Notes under the pieces: model-generated
The model's database searches: none
The model's input: the letters and a program-made list of their open reading frames with translations, nothing else
What the model was told of the DNA's origin: nothing
DNA from: DASWOJ01 sp964242415
GTDB taxonomy: Bacteria > Pseudomonadota > Alphaproteobacteria > Acetobacterales > Acetobacteraceae
Length of the DNA: 64,000 nucleotides
Direction of reading: 5' to 3'
Assembly (NCBI GenBank): GCA_964242415.1
Contig: CAXTAT010000002.1
Location: 124,001-188,000 of the forward strand
Position numbers and translations under genes: made by a program
In this document: piece by piece, positions 1-7,785 of the stretch
Position numbering within the stretch: the first letter of the stretch is position 1
Layout: each line of letters opens with the position of its first letter

Positions 1-1
1 G

Positions 2-796
2 GGCGACAGCGGGCTGCCGTCCGGTCCGATGTCGGGCGGCTCCGTCACGACGGGTTCGGCTGGGTCTGCGGTCCACATGGCAGCGATGGCGCTGCGCGGG
101 AAGCTGCTGGAGGCTGCCACGTCGGAAAAGGGCCCATTTGCTGGGCGCGACCCGGCGACGCTGCAGTTCGCCGGCGGCCACTTGATCGGCGCCGATGGCG
201 TGTCGCACAGCCTGGCCGACGTACTCAAGGCGTCGCCCGCCGGATCGCTGGAGGCGGCGGCGGAGTGGAAGCCGGACCTGATGGATGCCGACAAGGCACA
301 ATACGGCTTGCTGGGCGGCTTCGCCATTGAGGGGCCGATCACCAAGACGCACGCCATCTACTCGTTCGGCGCGCAGTTCGCCGAGGTGCGGGTGGACCCG
401 TTGCTGCGCACCATCCGGGTGGCGCGCATGGTGGGGGCATACGCGTGCGGCCGGGTGATCAACCCGCGGACGGCGCGGAGCAACCTGATCGGCGGCATGA
501 TCTGGGGCGCGAGCTTTGCCCTGCTGGAGGAGACGCAGGTGGACCGGCCGCGGGCGCGTTTCGCCAACCAGGACCTGGCGGGGTACCACATCTCCACCAG
601 CGCCGACATCGGCGAGGTGACGGCGGAGATCGTGGACGAGACGGACACGGTGGTGAATGCCATCGGCGCGAAGGCGGTTGGGGAGATCGGCATCGTCGGG
701 ATGCCGGCGGCCATCGCCAACGCCGTCTATCACGCGACGGGCATCCGGGTCCGCAAGACCCCGATCCTCATCGAGGACCTGCTGCCGGGCATGTAG
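2..796 (+). CDS. Molybdopterin-binding large subunit, xanthine dehydrogenase/aldehyde oxidase family (C-terminal part, cut by window start)
   Basis: The frame is open from base 2, so the gene begins outside the window; only about the last 265 residues are present. The segment with GLLGGFAIEG, the AYACGRVINP and GGMIWGAS stretches, and the VNAIGAKAVGEIGIVGMPAAIANAV region are typical of the second half of the molybdenum-cofactor subunit, including the E-x-G motif that carries the catalytic glutamate. Such enzymes hydroxylate aldehydes or N-heterocycles with FeS and FAD subunits, which are presumably encoded upstream. The protein resembles PaoC-type periplasmic aldehyde oxidoreductases, but the substrate cannot be read from this fragment. 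It is followed directly by a palindromic repeat. Confidence 0.9.
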   Translation, partial: GDSGLPSGPMSGGSVTTGSAGSAVHMAAMALRGKLLEAATSEKGPFAGRDPATLQFAGGHLIGADGVSHSLADVLKASPAGSLEAAAEWKPDLMDADKAQYGLLGGFAIEGPITKTHAIYSFGAQFAEVRVDPLLRTIRVARMVGAYACGRVINPRTARSNLIGGMIWGASFALLEETQVDRPRARFANQDLAGYHISTSADIGEVTAEIVDETDTVVNAIGAKAVGEIGIVGMPAAIANAVYHATGIRVRKTPILIEDLLPGM

Positions 797-800
797 CACA

Positions 801-940
801 CCTTCCCCCTCTCCCTGCGGGAGAGGGCCGGGGTGAGGGAAGCGGCAAGCACCGCTCCATCCAAAGCGAGCGTGGTGCTGCTGCGGGCTGTGGATCGTGT
901 TTGCGGCTTCCCTCACCCTATTCCCCGGAGAGGGAGGGAG
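801..940. repeat. Interspersed palindrome family A, copy 1
   Basis: Two inverted modules, CTCCCTGCGGGAGAGGGCC followed by GGGGTGAGGG at 808-840 and the reverse type CCTCACCC...GGAGAGGG at 910-940, enclose about 70 bp of unrelated sequence. The same composite, 140-152 bp long, recurs at 7553, 13305 and 42270. It lies just after the stop of the hydroxylase gene. Each module can form a hairpin, so it may act as a REP-like element or a mRNA 3' stabiliser; that role is inferred. Confidence 0.85.
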
Positions 941-1031
941 TAGCGGCGACCGATCACGTAAGCGTTGGGATGACTCGGCCAACCCGATGCGCCACATGGC
1001 GTTCCCAGCCGGTTCAACCGGAGCGCACCCC

Positions 1032-1127
1032 ATGTCCGACCTGTTCACCATGCAGGACCCGACCAAGCAGTAACCCCGTCCGCCGTTTCCGCCGCAGCCG
1101 CAATCCGCGCCGGGCCTGGCCGCCGAC
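1032..1127 (+). other. SDR leader region interrupted by an in-frame TAA
   Basis: An ATG at 1032 is in the same frame as the SDR gene at 1128. It reads MSDLFTMQDPTKQ, then TAA at 1071-1073, then continues PRPPFPPQPQ...AADMNP into the SDR. YghA-type SDRs carry a leader of this kind with a Tyr after the DPTxQ motif, so a single TAC to TAA change explains the stop. Either translation starts again at 1128 or the base is an error in the sequence. Confidence 0.7.
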
Positions 1128-1925
1128 ATGAACCCGAAGCCCGATCACGGCGAGATCAGCTACAAGGGCAGCGGGCGCCTGCACGGCCGCAAGGCGCTGA
1201 TCACCGGCGCCGACAGCGGCATTGGCCGCGCCGTCGCCATCGCCTTCGCGCGGGAGGGCGCCGACTTGGTGCTGACCTACCTGCCCGAGGAGGAGAAGGA
1301 TGCCCAGGAGGTGGTGCAGCTTGTCGAAGCCGCCGGCCGCCGCGCCGTCGCCATCCCCGGCGACCTGCAGGACGAGCACTTCTGCTTCCGCCTGGTCGAG
1401 CAGGGCCGCACGGCGCTGGGCGGCCTGGACATCCTGGTGAACGTCGCGGGCAAGCAGACGGCGCAGAAGGACATTGCCGACATCACGACGGCGGAGTTCG
1501 ACGCCACCTTCCGCACCAACGTCTATGCCATGTTCTGGCTGTGCAAGGCGGCGCTGCCGCACCTGCCGCCGGGTGCGACGATCGTCAACACCACGTCGAT
1601 CCAGTCCTACCAGCCGTCGAAGACCCTGTTGGACTACGCGCCGACCAAGGCCGCCATCACCGCATTTACCCACGCGCTGGCCAAGCAGGTGGCCACCAAG
1701 GGCATCCGGGTGAACGCCGTCGCCCCTGGCCCGTTCTGGACCCCGTTGCAGCCCAGCGGCGGCCAGCCGCAGGAGAAGATCACCGACTTTGGGTCTGAGG
1801 TGCCAATGGGCCGCCCGGGCCAGCCGGTGGAGTGCGCGCCGATCTACGTGCTGCTGGCGTCGCAGGAGAGCAGCTTCGTCACCGGCGAGGTGTATGGCGT
1901 GACGGGGGGCAACCACTTGCCCTGA
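1128..1925 (+). CDS. SDR family oxidoreductase (YghA-like)
   Basis: A 265-residue classical short-chain dehydrogenase, likely NAD(P)H-dependent and cytosolic. The cofactor motif TGADSGIG is at residues 26-33, NVAG at 105-108, the catalytic Ser at about 157 and Tyr170-x3-Lys174. The family member YghA and related glucose-1-dehydrogenase-like enzymes act on aldehydes or sugars, but the substrate here is unknown. The ATG at 1128 is the first usable start after an in-frame TAA at 1071 that cuts off the usual 30-residue leader. The core fold is complete, so the protein may still work after reinitiation. A degenerate copy of its C-terminus lies at 3341-3427. Confidence 0.88.
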   Translation: MNPKPDHGEISYKGSGRLHGRKALITGADSGIGRAVAIAFAREGADLVLTYLPEEEKDAQEVVQLVEAAGRRAVAIPGDLQDEHFCFRLVEQGRTALGGLDILVNVAGKQTAQKDIADITTAEFDATFRTNVYAMFWLCKAALPHLPPGATIVNTTSIQSYQPSKTLLDYAPTKAAITAFTHALAKQVATKGIRVNAVAPGPFWTPLQPSGGQPQEKITDFGSEVPMGRPGQPVECAPIYVLLASQESSFVTGEVYGVTGGNHLP

Positions 1926-2053
1926 TTTTGGCGGCGGCGTGCCGGCCCATGCCGGTATGCCGCCATGCCAGCCGCGCCACGGCCTGCTTGGAAAGCCCCG
2001 GGCATCACGCTATGAGCGCGGAACGGTACCGTTTGCGAAGCCTGGAGAGTGCC

Positions 2054-2476
2054 ATGAGACCTTTGCTACTGACGTGCAGCTTGCTGGCTGCAGCGGCCAT
2101 GGCGCCCTGCAGGGCTGCAACGCCTGACAACTTTGCGGTGCGATCGGGCGCGGACCTTCTTGCGGTTTGTTCGACCGAGCCGTCGGACAACTCGTCTTCG
2201 GCCGCAATCGGGTTTTGCCATGGCTACATCGTCGGCGTTTACCGGGTTCTGGAGGAGATCCAGGAAGCCCGGCCATCGGCGCGCATGTTCTGCATGGCAT
2301 CCACCCCGCCTAATCGCACGGAGGCGATCAAGGCCTACGTGGCTTGGCTGGGGGCCAGCCCGGACGAGTTGACGAAGCCGCCCATGGTGACCATCGCGGA
2401 CTATCTCACTGTAACCTACCCCTGCCCGGCCGGGAACAAGCCGGGCAGGCCAGCGGGAGCCCGGACCTCGAAATGA
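2054..2476 (+). CDS. Rap1a/Tai-family exported protein
   Basis: A 140-residue protein with a signal peptide (MRPLLL then a hydrophobic Ala-rich stretch, cleavage near residue 22). The mature part has the Rap1a/Tai features: an early Cys in LLAVCS, FCHGYIVGVY, a later Cys in MFCMAS and a C-terminal Cys in TYPCP. The family is named for type VI effector immunity proteins, but many members have no T6SS link, and no T6SS gene is present here. GGAGAG at 2044-2049 supports the ATG at 2054. The stop overlaps the next gene's start as ATGA, so the two are probably co-translated. Confidence 0.75.
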   Translation: MRPLLLTCSLLAAAAMAPCRAATPDNFAVRSGADLLAVCSTEPSDNSSSAAIGFCHGYIVGVYRVLEEIQEARPSARMFCMASTPPNRTEAIKAYVAWLGASPDELTKPPMVTIADYLTVTYPCPAGNKPGRPAGARTSK

Positions 2477-2748
2477 AGCGTCTTGCAACCTCGATGAGCG
2501 TGCTGGCGGTGTCGGGCATGCTGGCCGGATGCTCCGGCCTGGACACCACGCAGCAACGTGCGCTGTCAGGCACCGGGATTGGCGCTGCTGGCGGCGCAGT
2601 CCTGGGTGCGATCGGCGGCAATGCCGGGCTGGGCGCCCTTGTCGGTGCTGGAGCAGGGCTTGCGGGCGGGCTGATCTACGACAACGTCAAGAAGGGCGAT
2701 GCGTCGGCCTACAACCGCGGCTATGCCGCAGGGCGGGTCAGGTCCTGA
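2473..2748 (+). CDS. Glycine-zipper lipoprotein
   Basis: A 91-residue protein that starts inside the stop codon of the Rap1a-like gene (ATGA). It has a lipoprotein signal with lipobox MLAGC and lipidated Cys20. Residues 35-68 form a glycine zipper (GIGAAGGAVLGAIGG and GAGAGLAGG), as in YMGG/OsmB-like outer-membrane lipoproteins, which insert or associate with membranes. The short tail YNRGYAAGR is polar. Its exact role is unknown; cell-envelope stress or outer-membrane integrity would be typical for the family. Confidence 0.8.
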   Translation: MKRLATSMSVLAVSGMLAGCSGLDTTQQRALSGTGIGAAGGAVLGAIGGNAGLGALVGAGAGLAGGLIYDNVKKGDASAYNRGYAAGRVRS

Positions 2749-2819
2749 GCAGGCTTGCTCAGCCGGATATGCAATGCTGGGCGCATCGACGCCTGCTGGG
2801 TTCGTCCTGGGTGGTGCGC

Positions 2820-2965
2820 GACGCTTTCGCGAGTGACGCCAAAAGGTAGCCGGCCCTTTGTGCCCGTCATTGCAAGCCGCCTTCGGCACGGCAGTCGAGG
2901 GGGGCAATAACCGTGTTCGCCTAATCCTACGTTACGCCGCAAGAGCGGCTCGCACTGATAGCGTG
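2820..2965. repeat. Interspersed palindrome family B, degenerate copy
   Basis: CCGTCATTGCAAGCCG at 2864 matches the left module of family B, and CGCCGCAAGAGCGGCTCGCA near 2935-2957 matches a worn right module. A further half-site, CGCTTTCGCGAGTGACG, precedes it at 2822. The copy is clearly more diverged than those at 8842 or 30436. Confidence 0.6.
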
Positions 2966-3057
2966 TCCGTGACCGGTCAGGCTCGGGGGCAGTCGATATC
3001 CCCGACCACTCTCCCCCTTGACCGGTGTGCCCGTCGCTACCCCTCCCCAGTCTGTAT

Positions 3058-3165
3058 CCGTCATCGCGAGCCGAGCTTGCGGCGCGGCGATCCGGAGGCG
3101 GCAAAACGACCAGTTCAGCCCGCGCCCTTCTGGATTACCACGCCGAAGCCGGCTCGCGATGACAG
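3058..3165. repeat. Interspersed palindrome family B copy
   Basis: The left module CGTCATCGCGAGCCGAGC with GCGGCGCGGCGATCCGG (3058-3096) is answered by CTGGATTACCACGCCG...GGCTCGCGATGAC (3130-3164). The two ends are inverted copies of each other, giving a long imperfect cruciform of about 108 bp between a lipoprotein gene and an SDR remnant. Confidence 0.8.
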
Positions 3166-3340
3166 TCCCTAGTTGACCGCATAGATGTAATGACCAGGGC
3201 GGAGGGCATGTGGCGTGACGCCAAACGCTGAGACGTCAGGCCATCGCGCCTGACGCCCTGCCGCAGTCAGCCCGGCTGCGCCACCGCCCGGCGCCGGCGC
3301 GTCACGGCCGCATCGGCCACCCCCATGCAAGGAGCGGCAG

Positions 3341-3427
3341 CGCTCCGTCGCTGTGCCGGCGTCGCATGAGAGCAGCTTCGTCACCAGCGAGGTGCATGGC
3401 GCGACGGAGGGCAACCGCCCGTCCTGA
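3341..3427 (+). pseudogene. Remnant of an SDR C-terminus
   Basis: Read in one frame this stretch gives ASHESSFVTSEVHGAT then EGNRPS and a stop. It aligns without gaps to the end of the SDR at 1128-1925 (ASQESSFVTGEVYGVT...). The DNA match continues past the stop codon for about 30 bases (GGCGGCGGCGTGC...GGCCCATG). It is therefore a leftover of a duplicated SDR copy whose 5' part has been lost, not an independent gene. Confidence 0.75.
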
Positions 3428-3507
3428 CCCCGGCGGCGGCGTGCGGCCCATGGCAGTCTGCCGCCAGGTCCGTTGCGCCTGCGCCGGTTCGCCCGCATCC
3501 TGGCGCG

Positions 3508-4095
3508 ATGCCCGACACCCCTGCCCCGGCCCGATGGGATCGCCTGGCCGACGCCACGGCGCTCGCGCTCCGCATCCATGCCGACCAGCTTCGCAAGGGC
3601 ACCGCGACGCCCTACGTGTCGCACCTGCTGGCCGTGGCAGCCATTGTGCTGGAACACGGCGGCGACGAGGACCAAGCCTGCGCGGCGCTGCTGCACGACG
3701 CTGTCGAGGATGGCGGCGTGGCATGGGAAGCGGTGATCCTGGAGCGCTTCGGCCCGCGCGTCGCCGGCATCGTGCGCGCCTGCACCGATGCGGACACCCA
3801 GCCCAAGCCGCCGTGGCGGGCGCGCAAGGAAACCTACCTCGCCCACCTGGAGGCGGAAGGGGCTGATGCGCTGCTGGTGTCGGCGGCGGACAAGATGCAC
3901 AACGCGCGGGCCATCGTGGCGGACCTGCGGACGCACGGGGTGGGGATGTTCGCCCGCTTCAATGCCGGGCAGGCGGGCACGGTGTGGTACTACGGCGCGT
4001 TGGCCGACGTGTTCGCGCGCCGCTTGCCGGGGCCGCTGTCGCGGGAGCTGTCTGATGTGGTTGTGCAAATGGGGCAGCTTGCTGCAACCCCCTAA
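3508..4095 (+). CDS. HD-domain hydrolase, SpoT/MESH1-like
   Basis: A 195-residue single-domain protein with the metal-binding pattern of (p)ppGpp hydrolases: the His in TPYVSHLLAVA (39), His63-Asp64 in LLHDAVEDGG with Glu67-Asp68, and Asp128-x3-Asn132 in SAADKMHNAR. It lacks a RelA synthetase domain and the TGS/ACT regulatory domains, which is the size and plan of small alarmone hydrolases. It could split (p)ppGpp or another nucleotide; the sequence cannot decide. The gene ends 3 bp inside the stop of the convergent SDR. No strong ribosome site is visible before the ATG. Confidence 0.82.
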   Translation: MPDTPAPARWDRLADATALALRIHADQLRKGTATPYVSHLLAVAAIVLEHGGDEDQACAALLHDAVEDGGVAWEAVILERFGPRVAGIVRACTDADTQPKPPWRARKETYLAHLEAEGADALLVSAADKMHNARAIVADLRTHGVGMFARFNAGQAGTVWYYGALADVFARRLPGPLSRELSDVVVQMGQLAATP

Positions 4096-4853
4096 CCCGC
4101 CAGCCATCCCCCATCCACGACAAGCTCCGTCCCCGTCGTGAACGACGACGCATCGCCCGCAAGGTACAGTGCAGCCTGCGCCACCTCCTCCGCCCGGCCG
4201 AACCGGCCCATGGGGTGCCGCCCGCGCGACGCCTCCCGCACTGCCTCCGGCACGGCATGGCGGGCGAAGCTGCGGGCCAGCAACGGGGTTTCGATCGCGC
4301 CCGGCAGGATGGCGTTGACGCGGATGCCGTCGGCCACGAAGTCCAGCGCCATCGTGCGCGTCAGGCTCAGGATGGCGCCCTTGGCGGCGATGTAGGCGCT
4401 GTTGCCGCGCCCGCCGGCCCGCGCCAGTTGCGACGCGACGGTGACGATGCTGCCGCGCCCCGCCGCCTGCATCGCCGGCAGCACCGCCCGCGCCCATAGC
4501 CAGGTGCCGCCCAGGTTGGTCCGCAACACGGCGTCCCAGTCGCCGGGCTTGGTCGTCAGCACGGTGCCGCCGCAGGAGAACCCGGCCGCCGTCAGCAACA
4601 CGTCGATGCCGCCAAGCTGCGCCAGCACCGCGGCGGCGTCCGCCTCCGCCTGGCCCGGCGCGCCTACGTCGCCCACGCGCACCATCACCTCGCCGCCGAC
4701 CGCGCGCACCTCCGCCGCCACGGTCCCGACCGCCGGGCCGTCCTTGTCCACCAGGCACAGCCGCGCGCCCTCCTGCGCGAACAGCAGCGCCGATGCCCGG
4801 CCGATGCCGGAGCCTGCGCCGGTGATGACGGCGACCTTGCCTGCGAGCCTCAT
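4092..4853 (-). CDS. SDR family oxidoreductase
   Basis: A 253-residue classical SDR: TGAGSGIG at 11-18, TAAG at 88-91 in place of the usual NNAG, Ser141, Tyr154 and Lys158. The C-terminal TGTELVVDGGWLAG is the normal end of the family. It is the last gene of the leftward ABC-transporter operon, separated from the ATPase gene by a family B palindrome of about 100 bp, so it may handle the imported substrate. Its stop codon overlaps that of the convergent HD hydrolase. The substrate is unknown; NAD(H) is suggested by the Asp at the end of beta-2 (LCLVD). Confidence 0.88.
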   Translation of the reverse strand: MRLAGKVAVITGAGSGIGRASALLFAQEGARLCLVDKDGPAVGTVAAEVRAVGGEVMVRVGDVGAPGQAEADAAAVLAQLGGIDVLLTAAGFSCGGTVLTTKPGDWDAVLRTNLGGTWLWARAVLPAMQAAGRGSIVTVASQLARAGGRGNSAYIAAKGAILSLTRTMALDFVADGIRVNAILPGAIETPLLARSFARHAVPEAVREASRGRHPMGRFGRAEEVAQAALYLAGDASSFTTGTELVVDGGWLAG

Positions 4854-4875
4854 GCCGTATGGTCCGCCAAGCAGC

Positions 4876-4975
4876 CCGTCATTGCGAGCTGGCTTCGGCG
4901 CAGCAATCCAGGGCGGCTAGGGCGGTCCTTGCGGCCGCTGGATTGCCGCGTCGCAAACGCTCCTCGCAATGACTG
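4876..4975. repeat. Interspersed palindrome family B copy
   Basis: CCGTCATTGCGAGCTGGC (4876) and CTGGATTGCCGCGTCGCA...CTCGCAATGAC (4938-4974) form inverted ends. The copy lies inside the ABC-transporter operon, between the ATPase gene and the SDR gene. Confidence 0.85.
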
Positions 4976-4986
4976 AGAGGCCGCGC

Positions 4987-6657
4987 TCATGCCGTGCAGG
5001 CCAGGGCTGGCGCCCCATGCGGGTCGAAGTGCGGCACCGCGTCCAGCAGGGTGCGCGTATAGGCCGCCTGCGGCGCATCGAACACCGCGCGGCTTGGCCC
5101 GGCCTCCACCACCCGGCCATGCTGCAGCACCACTAGGTCGTCGCACATCATCCGCACCACGTTCAGGTCGTGGCTGACGAACAGCAGCGCCAGTCCATCC
5201 TCCCGCCGCAGCCTGTCCAGCAGCTGCAGCACCCCCGCCTGCACCGACACGTCCAGCGCCGCCGTCGGCTCGTCCAGGATCAGCAGCAGCGGCCGGGGCG
5301 CGATGGCGCGGGCGATGCCGACGCGCGCCTTCTGCCCGCCGGAGAGCTGGTGCGGCAGCCGGTCCAGCAACTCCGCCGGCAGCCCGGCGCGCGACGCGGC
5401 CTCCCGCACCCGTCCGGTCAGCGCCGGGCCGTCGCGCATGCCGTCCAGCCGGCGCAGCGGGTGGGCGATGGCGTCGAACGCGGTCAGGCGGGGGTTCAGG
5501 CTGCCGTGCGGGTCCTGAAACACGATCTGGATGCTGCGCCGGTATGGGGAGCGGTGGAACTCGCGCGCCGGCACATCGGCGATGGAGTTGCCCTGGAACA
5601 CGATGTCCCCGGCATCCGCGTCGAGCAGCCGGCATACCAGGCGGGACAGGGTGCTCTTGCCCGAGCCGGACTCGCCCACCAGGCCCAGGCTGCCGCCGGG
5701 CGGGATGCTGAACGACACCCCGTCCACGGCGCGCACCGGGCCGGGAAAGGTCTTTTGCAGGCGCACCACCTCCAGCAGCGGGCCGGCGCCGGGCGGGCGG
5801 ACCATCGGCGCGGCCATGGCTGGCGGCGCACCCTGGGCCAAGTCCGCCAGGGTGGAGCGCCGCGTGGGCGACGCCGCGATCAGCCGCCGCGTGTAGGGGT
5901 GCCGCGGCGCCTGGAACAAGGCGGCGGTCGGCCCCTGCTCCACCACGGCGCCGGCCTCCATGACGGCGATGCCGCCGCAATATCGCGCGGCGAGGCCCAG
6001 GTCGTGCGTAATGAGGACCATCGCCATGCCGCGGTCGCGCGTGATGCGGGCCAGCAGGTCCATCACGGCCCCCTGCGTCGTCACGTCCAGCCCGGTCGTC
6101 GGCTCGTCGGCGATCAGCAGGCGCGGCTCGCAGGCGATGGCCATGGCGATCATCACCCGCTGGCACATGCCGCCGGACAGCTCGCCGGGGTAGGCGTGCA
6201 GGCGCTGCTCGGGGTCGCGGATCAGCACGGCGCGCAGCAGGTCCAGCGCCTGCGCCCGCGCCTCGGACGCGGTGACCCGGCGGTGGGCGCGCAGCACGTC
6301 GGCGATCTGCCGGCCGACGGGGCGGATCGGGTTCAGCGCCTCGCGCGGGTTCTGGAAGATCATCGACATCGCCGCCCCGCGCAGCCGCCGCAGGTCGCCC
6401 TGCCCGGCCCCGGTGATGTCACGGCCCTCGAACAGCACGCGGCCGCCGGTGATGCGCCCCGCCCGGTCCAGCAGCCGCATCACCGCCAGCGAGGTGACCG
6501 ACTTGCCCGACCCGCTCTCCCCGACGATGCCCAGGGTTTCCCCGGCGTGCAGCGAGAACCCGACCCGGCGCAGCGCCTGCACGGGGCCGTTGCGGGTCTG
6601 GAACACCACCTGCAGGTCCTCGACCTGCAGGAGAGGCGGGGTCATGCCGGGGTTCAT
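4987..6657 (-). CDS. Dipeptide/opine-type ABC transporter, fused double ATP-binding protein (DppD-DppF)
   Basis: A 556-residue protein with two complete ABC ATPase domains in tandem, each with Walker A GESGSGKS, a signature (LSGGMCQR and LSGGQKAR) and Walker B (LLIADEPTTG and LLILDEPTAA). Each half ends with the HPYTR or AAYTR region of the oligopeptide/nickel ABC family. It powers import through the two permeases encoded just upstream. The ATG at 6657 is used here; a GTG at 6669 overlapping the permease stop (GTGA) is an equally good start and would add four residues. Fusion of the D and F subunits is common in opine and glutathione-type importers. Confidence 0.93.
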   Translation of the reverse strand: MNPGMTPPLLQVEDLQVVFQTRNGPVQALRRVGFSLHAGETLGIVGESGSGKSVTSLAVMRLLDRAGRITGGRVLFEGRDITGAGQGDLRRLRGAAMSMIFQNPREALNPIRPVGRQIADVLRAHRRVTASEARAQALDLLRAVLIRDPEQRLHAYPGELSGGMCQRVMIAMAIACEPRLLIADEPTTGLDVTTQGAVMDLLARITRDRGMAMVLITHDLGLAARYCGGIAVMEAGAVVEQGPTAALFQAPRHPYTRRLIAASPTRRSTLADLAQGAPPAMAAPMVRPPGAGPLLEVVRLQKTFPGPVRAVDGVSFSIPPGGSLGLVGESGSGKSTLSRLVCRLLDADAGDIVFQGNSIADVPAREFHRSPYRRSIQIVFQDPHGSLNPRLTAFDAIAHPLRRLDGMRDGPALTGRVREAASRAGLPAELLDRLPHQLSGGQKARVGIARAIAPRPLLLILDEPTAALDVSVQAGVLQLLDRLRREDGLALLFVSHDLNVVRMMCDDLVVLQHGRVVEAGPSRAVFDAPQAAYTRTLLDAVPHFDPHGAPALACTA

Positions 6658-6665
6658 GCCCAACT

Positions 6666-7535
6666 TCACGTGCGCATCTGTGGGTCGAGGATGTCCCGCA
6701 GCCCGTCGCCCAGCAGGTTGAAGCACAGCACCGCCAGCATCAGCGCCAGGCCGGGGAAGCCCACCAGCCACCACTTGCCGGTGCCGATGAACCGTGCGCC
6801 CTCGGCGACCATGATGCCCCACTCCGGCGTCGGCGCCGTCACGCCCAGGCCGATGAACGACAGCCCGGCCGCGTTCAGAATCGCCCAGCCGAGGTTCAGC
6901 GACACCTGCACCGCCATCGCCGGCAGCACGTTGGGCAGCAGCACCTGCAGCACGACGCGCAGGTGGCCGTCGCCGCAGGCCCGCGCCGCCTCCACCCAGC
7001 CGGCGTTGCGGCGCACGTTCACCTCGGCGCGGGCGAAGCGGATGTAGAACGGCAGGTTGATGACGGCGGTGGCGATGATGATGTTCTCGACCCGGTTGCC
7101 CAGGGCCGCCACCAGCGCCATCGCCAGCACGAACAGCGGGAAGGCCATCAGCACGTCCACGAACCGGCCCACCCAGCGGTCGAGCCGCCCGCCGCGGTAG
7201 CCGCAGACCCCGCCGACCGCCGCGCCCACGGCGAAGGACAGGCTGACGGCGGAGGCGGCGATCAGCAGGTCCAGCCGGGTTGCCATCAGGATGCGGCTGC
7301 CGATGTCGCGGCCCAACTGGTCCGTGCCGGCCCAATGCGCGGCGCTTGGGGCTTGCAGGGCGTGCGCCACGTCGGAGGCCACGGGATCGTAAGGAACCAG
7401 CCACGGCGCCAGCGCCGCCACCCCCACCAGCAGCAGGGTTCCCACGGCGGCGGCGGCGGTGACGGGGTTGCCGCGCAGCACATACAGGATATGCCGGCCT
7501 GTGCCGCTGCGGCCGGCGTCCAACGCGGCACTCAT
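6666..7535 (-). CDS. ABC transporter permease, DppC/OppC type
   Basis: A 289-residue inner-membrane protein with an N-terminal anchor helix, the HWAGTDQLGRDIGSR motif that precedes the DppC transmembrane block, and about six hydrophobic segments. The EAARACGDGHLRVVLQVLLPN region is the EAA loop that contacts the ATPase. It pairs with the DppB-type permease upstream and hands over to the ATPase gene with a 4-base overlap if the latter starts at GTG 6669. A family A palindrome separates it from the DppB gene. The substrate class is peptides, opines or similar small solutes. Confidence 0.93.
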   Translation of the reverse strand: MSAALDAGRSGTGRHILYVLRGNPVTAAAAVGTLLLVGVAALAPWLVPYDPVASDVAHALQAPSAAHWAGTDQLGRDIGSRILMATRLDLLIAASAVSLSFAVGAAVGGVCGYRGGRLDRWVGRFVDVLMAFPLFVLAMALVAALGNRVENIIIATAVINLPFYIRFARAEVNVRRNAGWVEAARACGDGHLRVVLQVLLPNVLPAMAVQVSLNLGWAILNAAGLSFIGLGVTAPTPEWGIMVAEGARFIGTGKWWLVGFPGLALMLAVLCFNLLGDGLRDILDPQMRT

Positions 7536-7552
7536 CGGTTCATGCCCCTGCT

Positions 7553-7698
7553 TCCTGCTCCCTCTCCCTCCGGGAGAGGGCCGGGGTGAGGGGGTCTTGC
7601 GGCGTGCGCGTTGGCACCGGGCAGAACTGCTCCTTTGCCGGAAAGGGCGGTGCTTGCCCGCCCCCTCACCCCAGCCCTCTCCCGGAGGGAGAGGGAGT
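7553..7698. repeat. Interspersed palindrome family A, copy 2
   Basis: Module one, CCTCTCCCTCCGGGAGAGGG then CCGGGGTGAGGG, spans 7560-7591. The inverted module CCCTCACCCCAGCCCTC and CCGGAGGGAGAGGG spans 7662-7696. The element occupies the gap between the two permease genes of the ABC operon, so it is transcribed with them. Confidence 0.88.
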
Positions 7699-7785
7699 CA
7701 GCGCGGTCCTTGCGCCATGTTTGGTCGCCCAGGACGGATGCCGGCCCGGGACGCGCGATGCCGCATGCGGCCGACCCGAACAGGC

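Noticed and set aside
801..940. Rho-independent terminator
   Set aside because: The hairpins have no T-run and the same sequence recurs at three other loci, so it was called an interspersed repeat.
5170..7047. 625-codon rightward open frame
   Set aside because: It is antisense to the double ATPase and permease genes; composition is that of a shadow frame.
4987..7404. 805-codon frame suggesting an ATPase fused to an upstream domain
   Set aside because: The first 245 codons overlap the DppC gene out of frame and are Arg/Gly-rich; the ATPase begins near 6657-6669.
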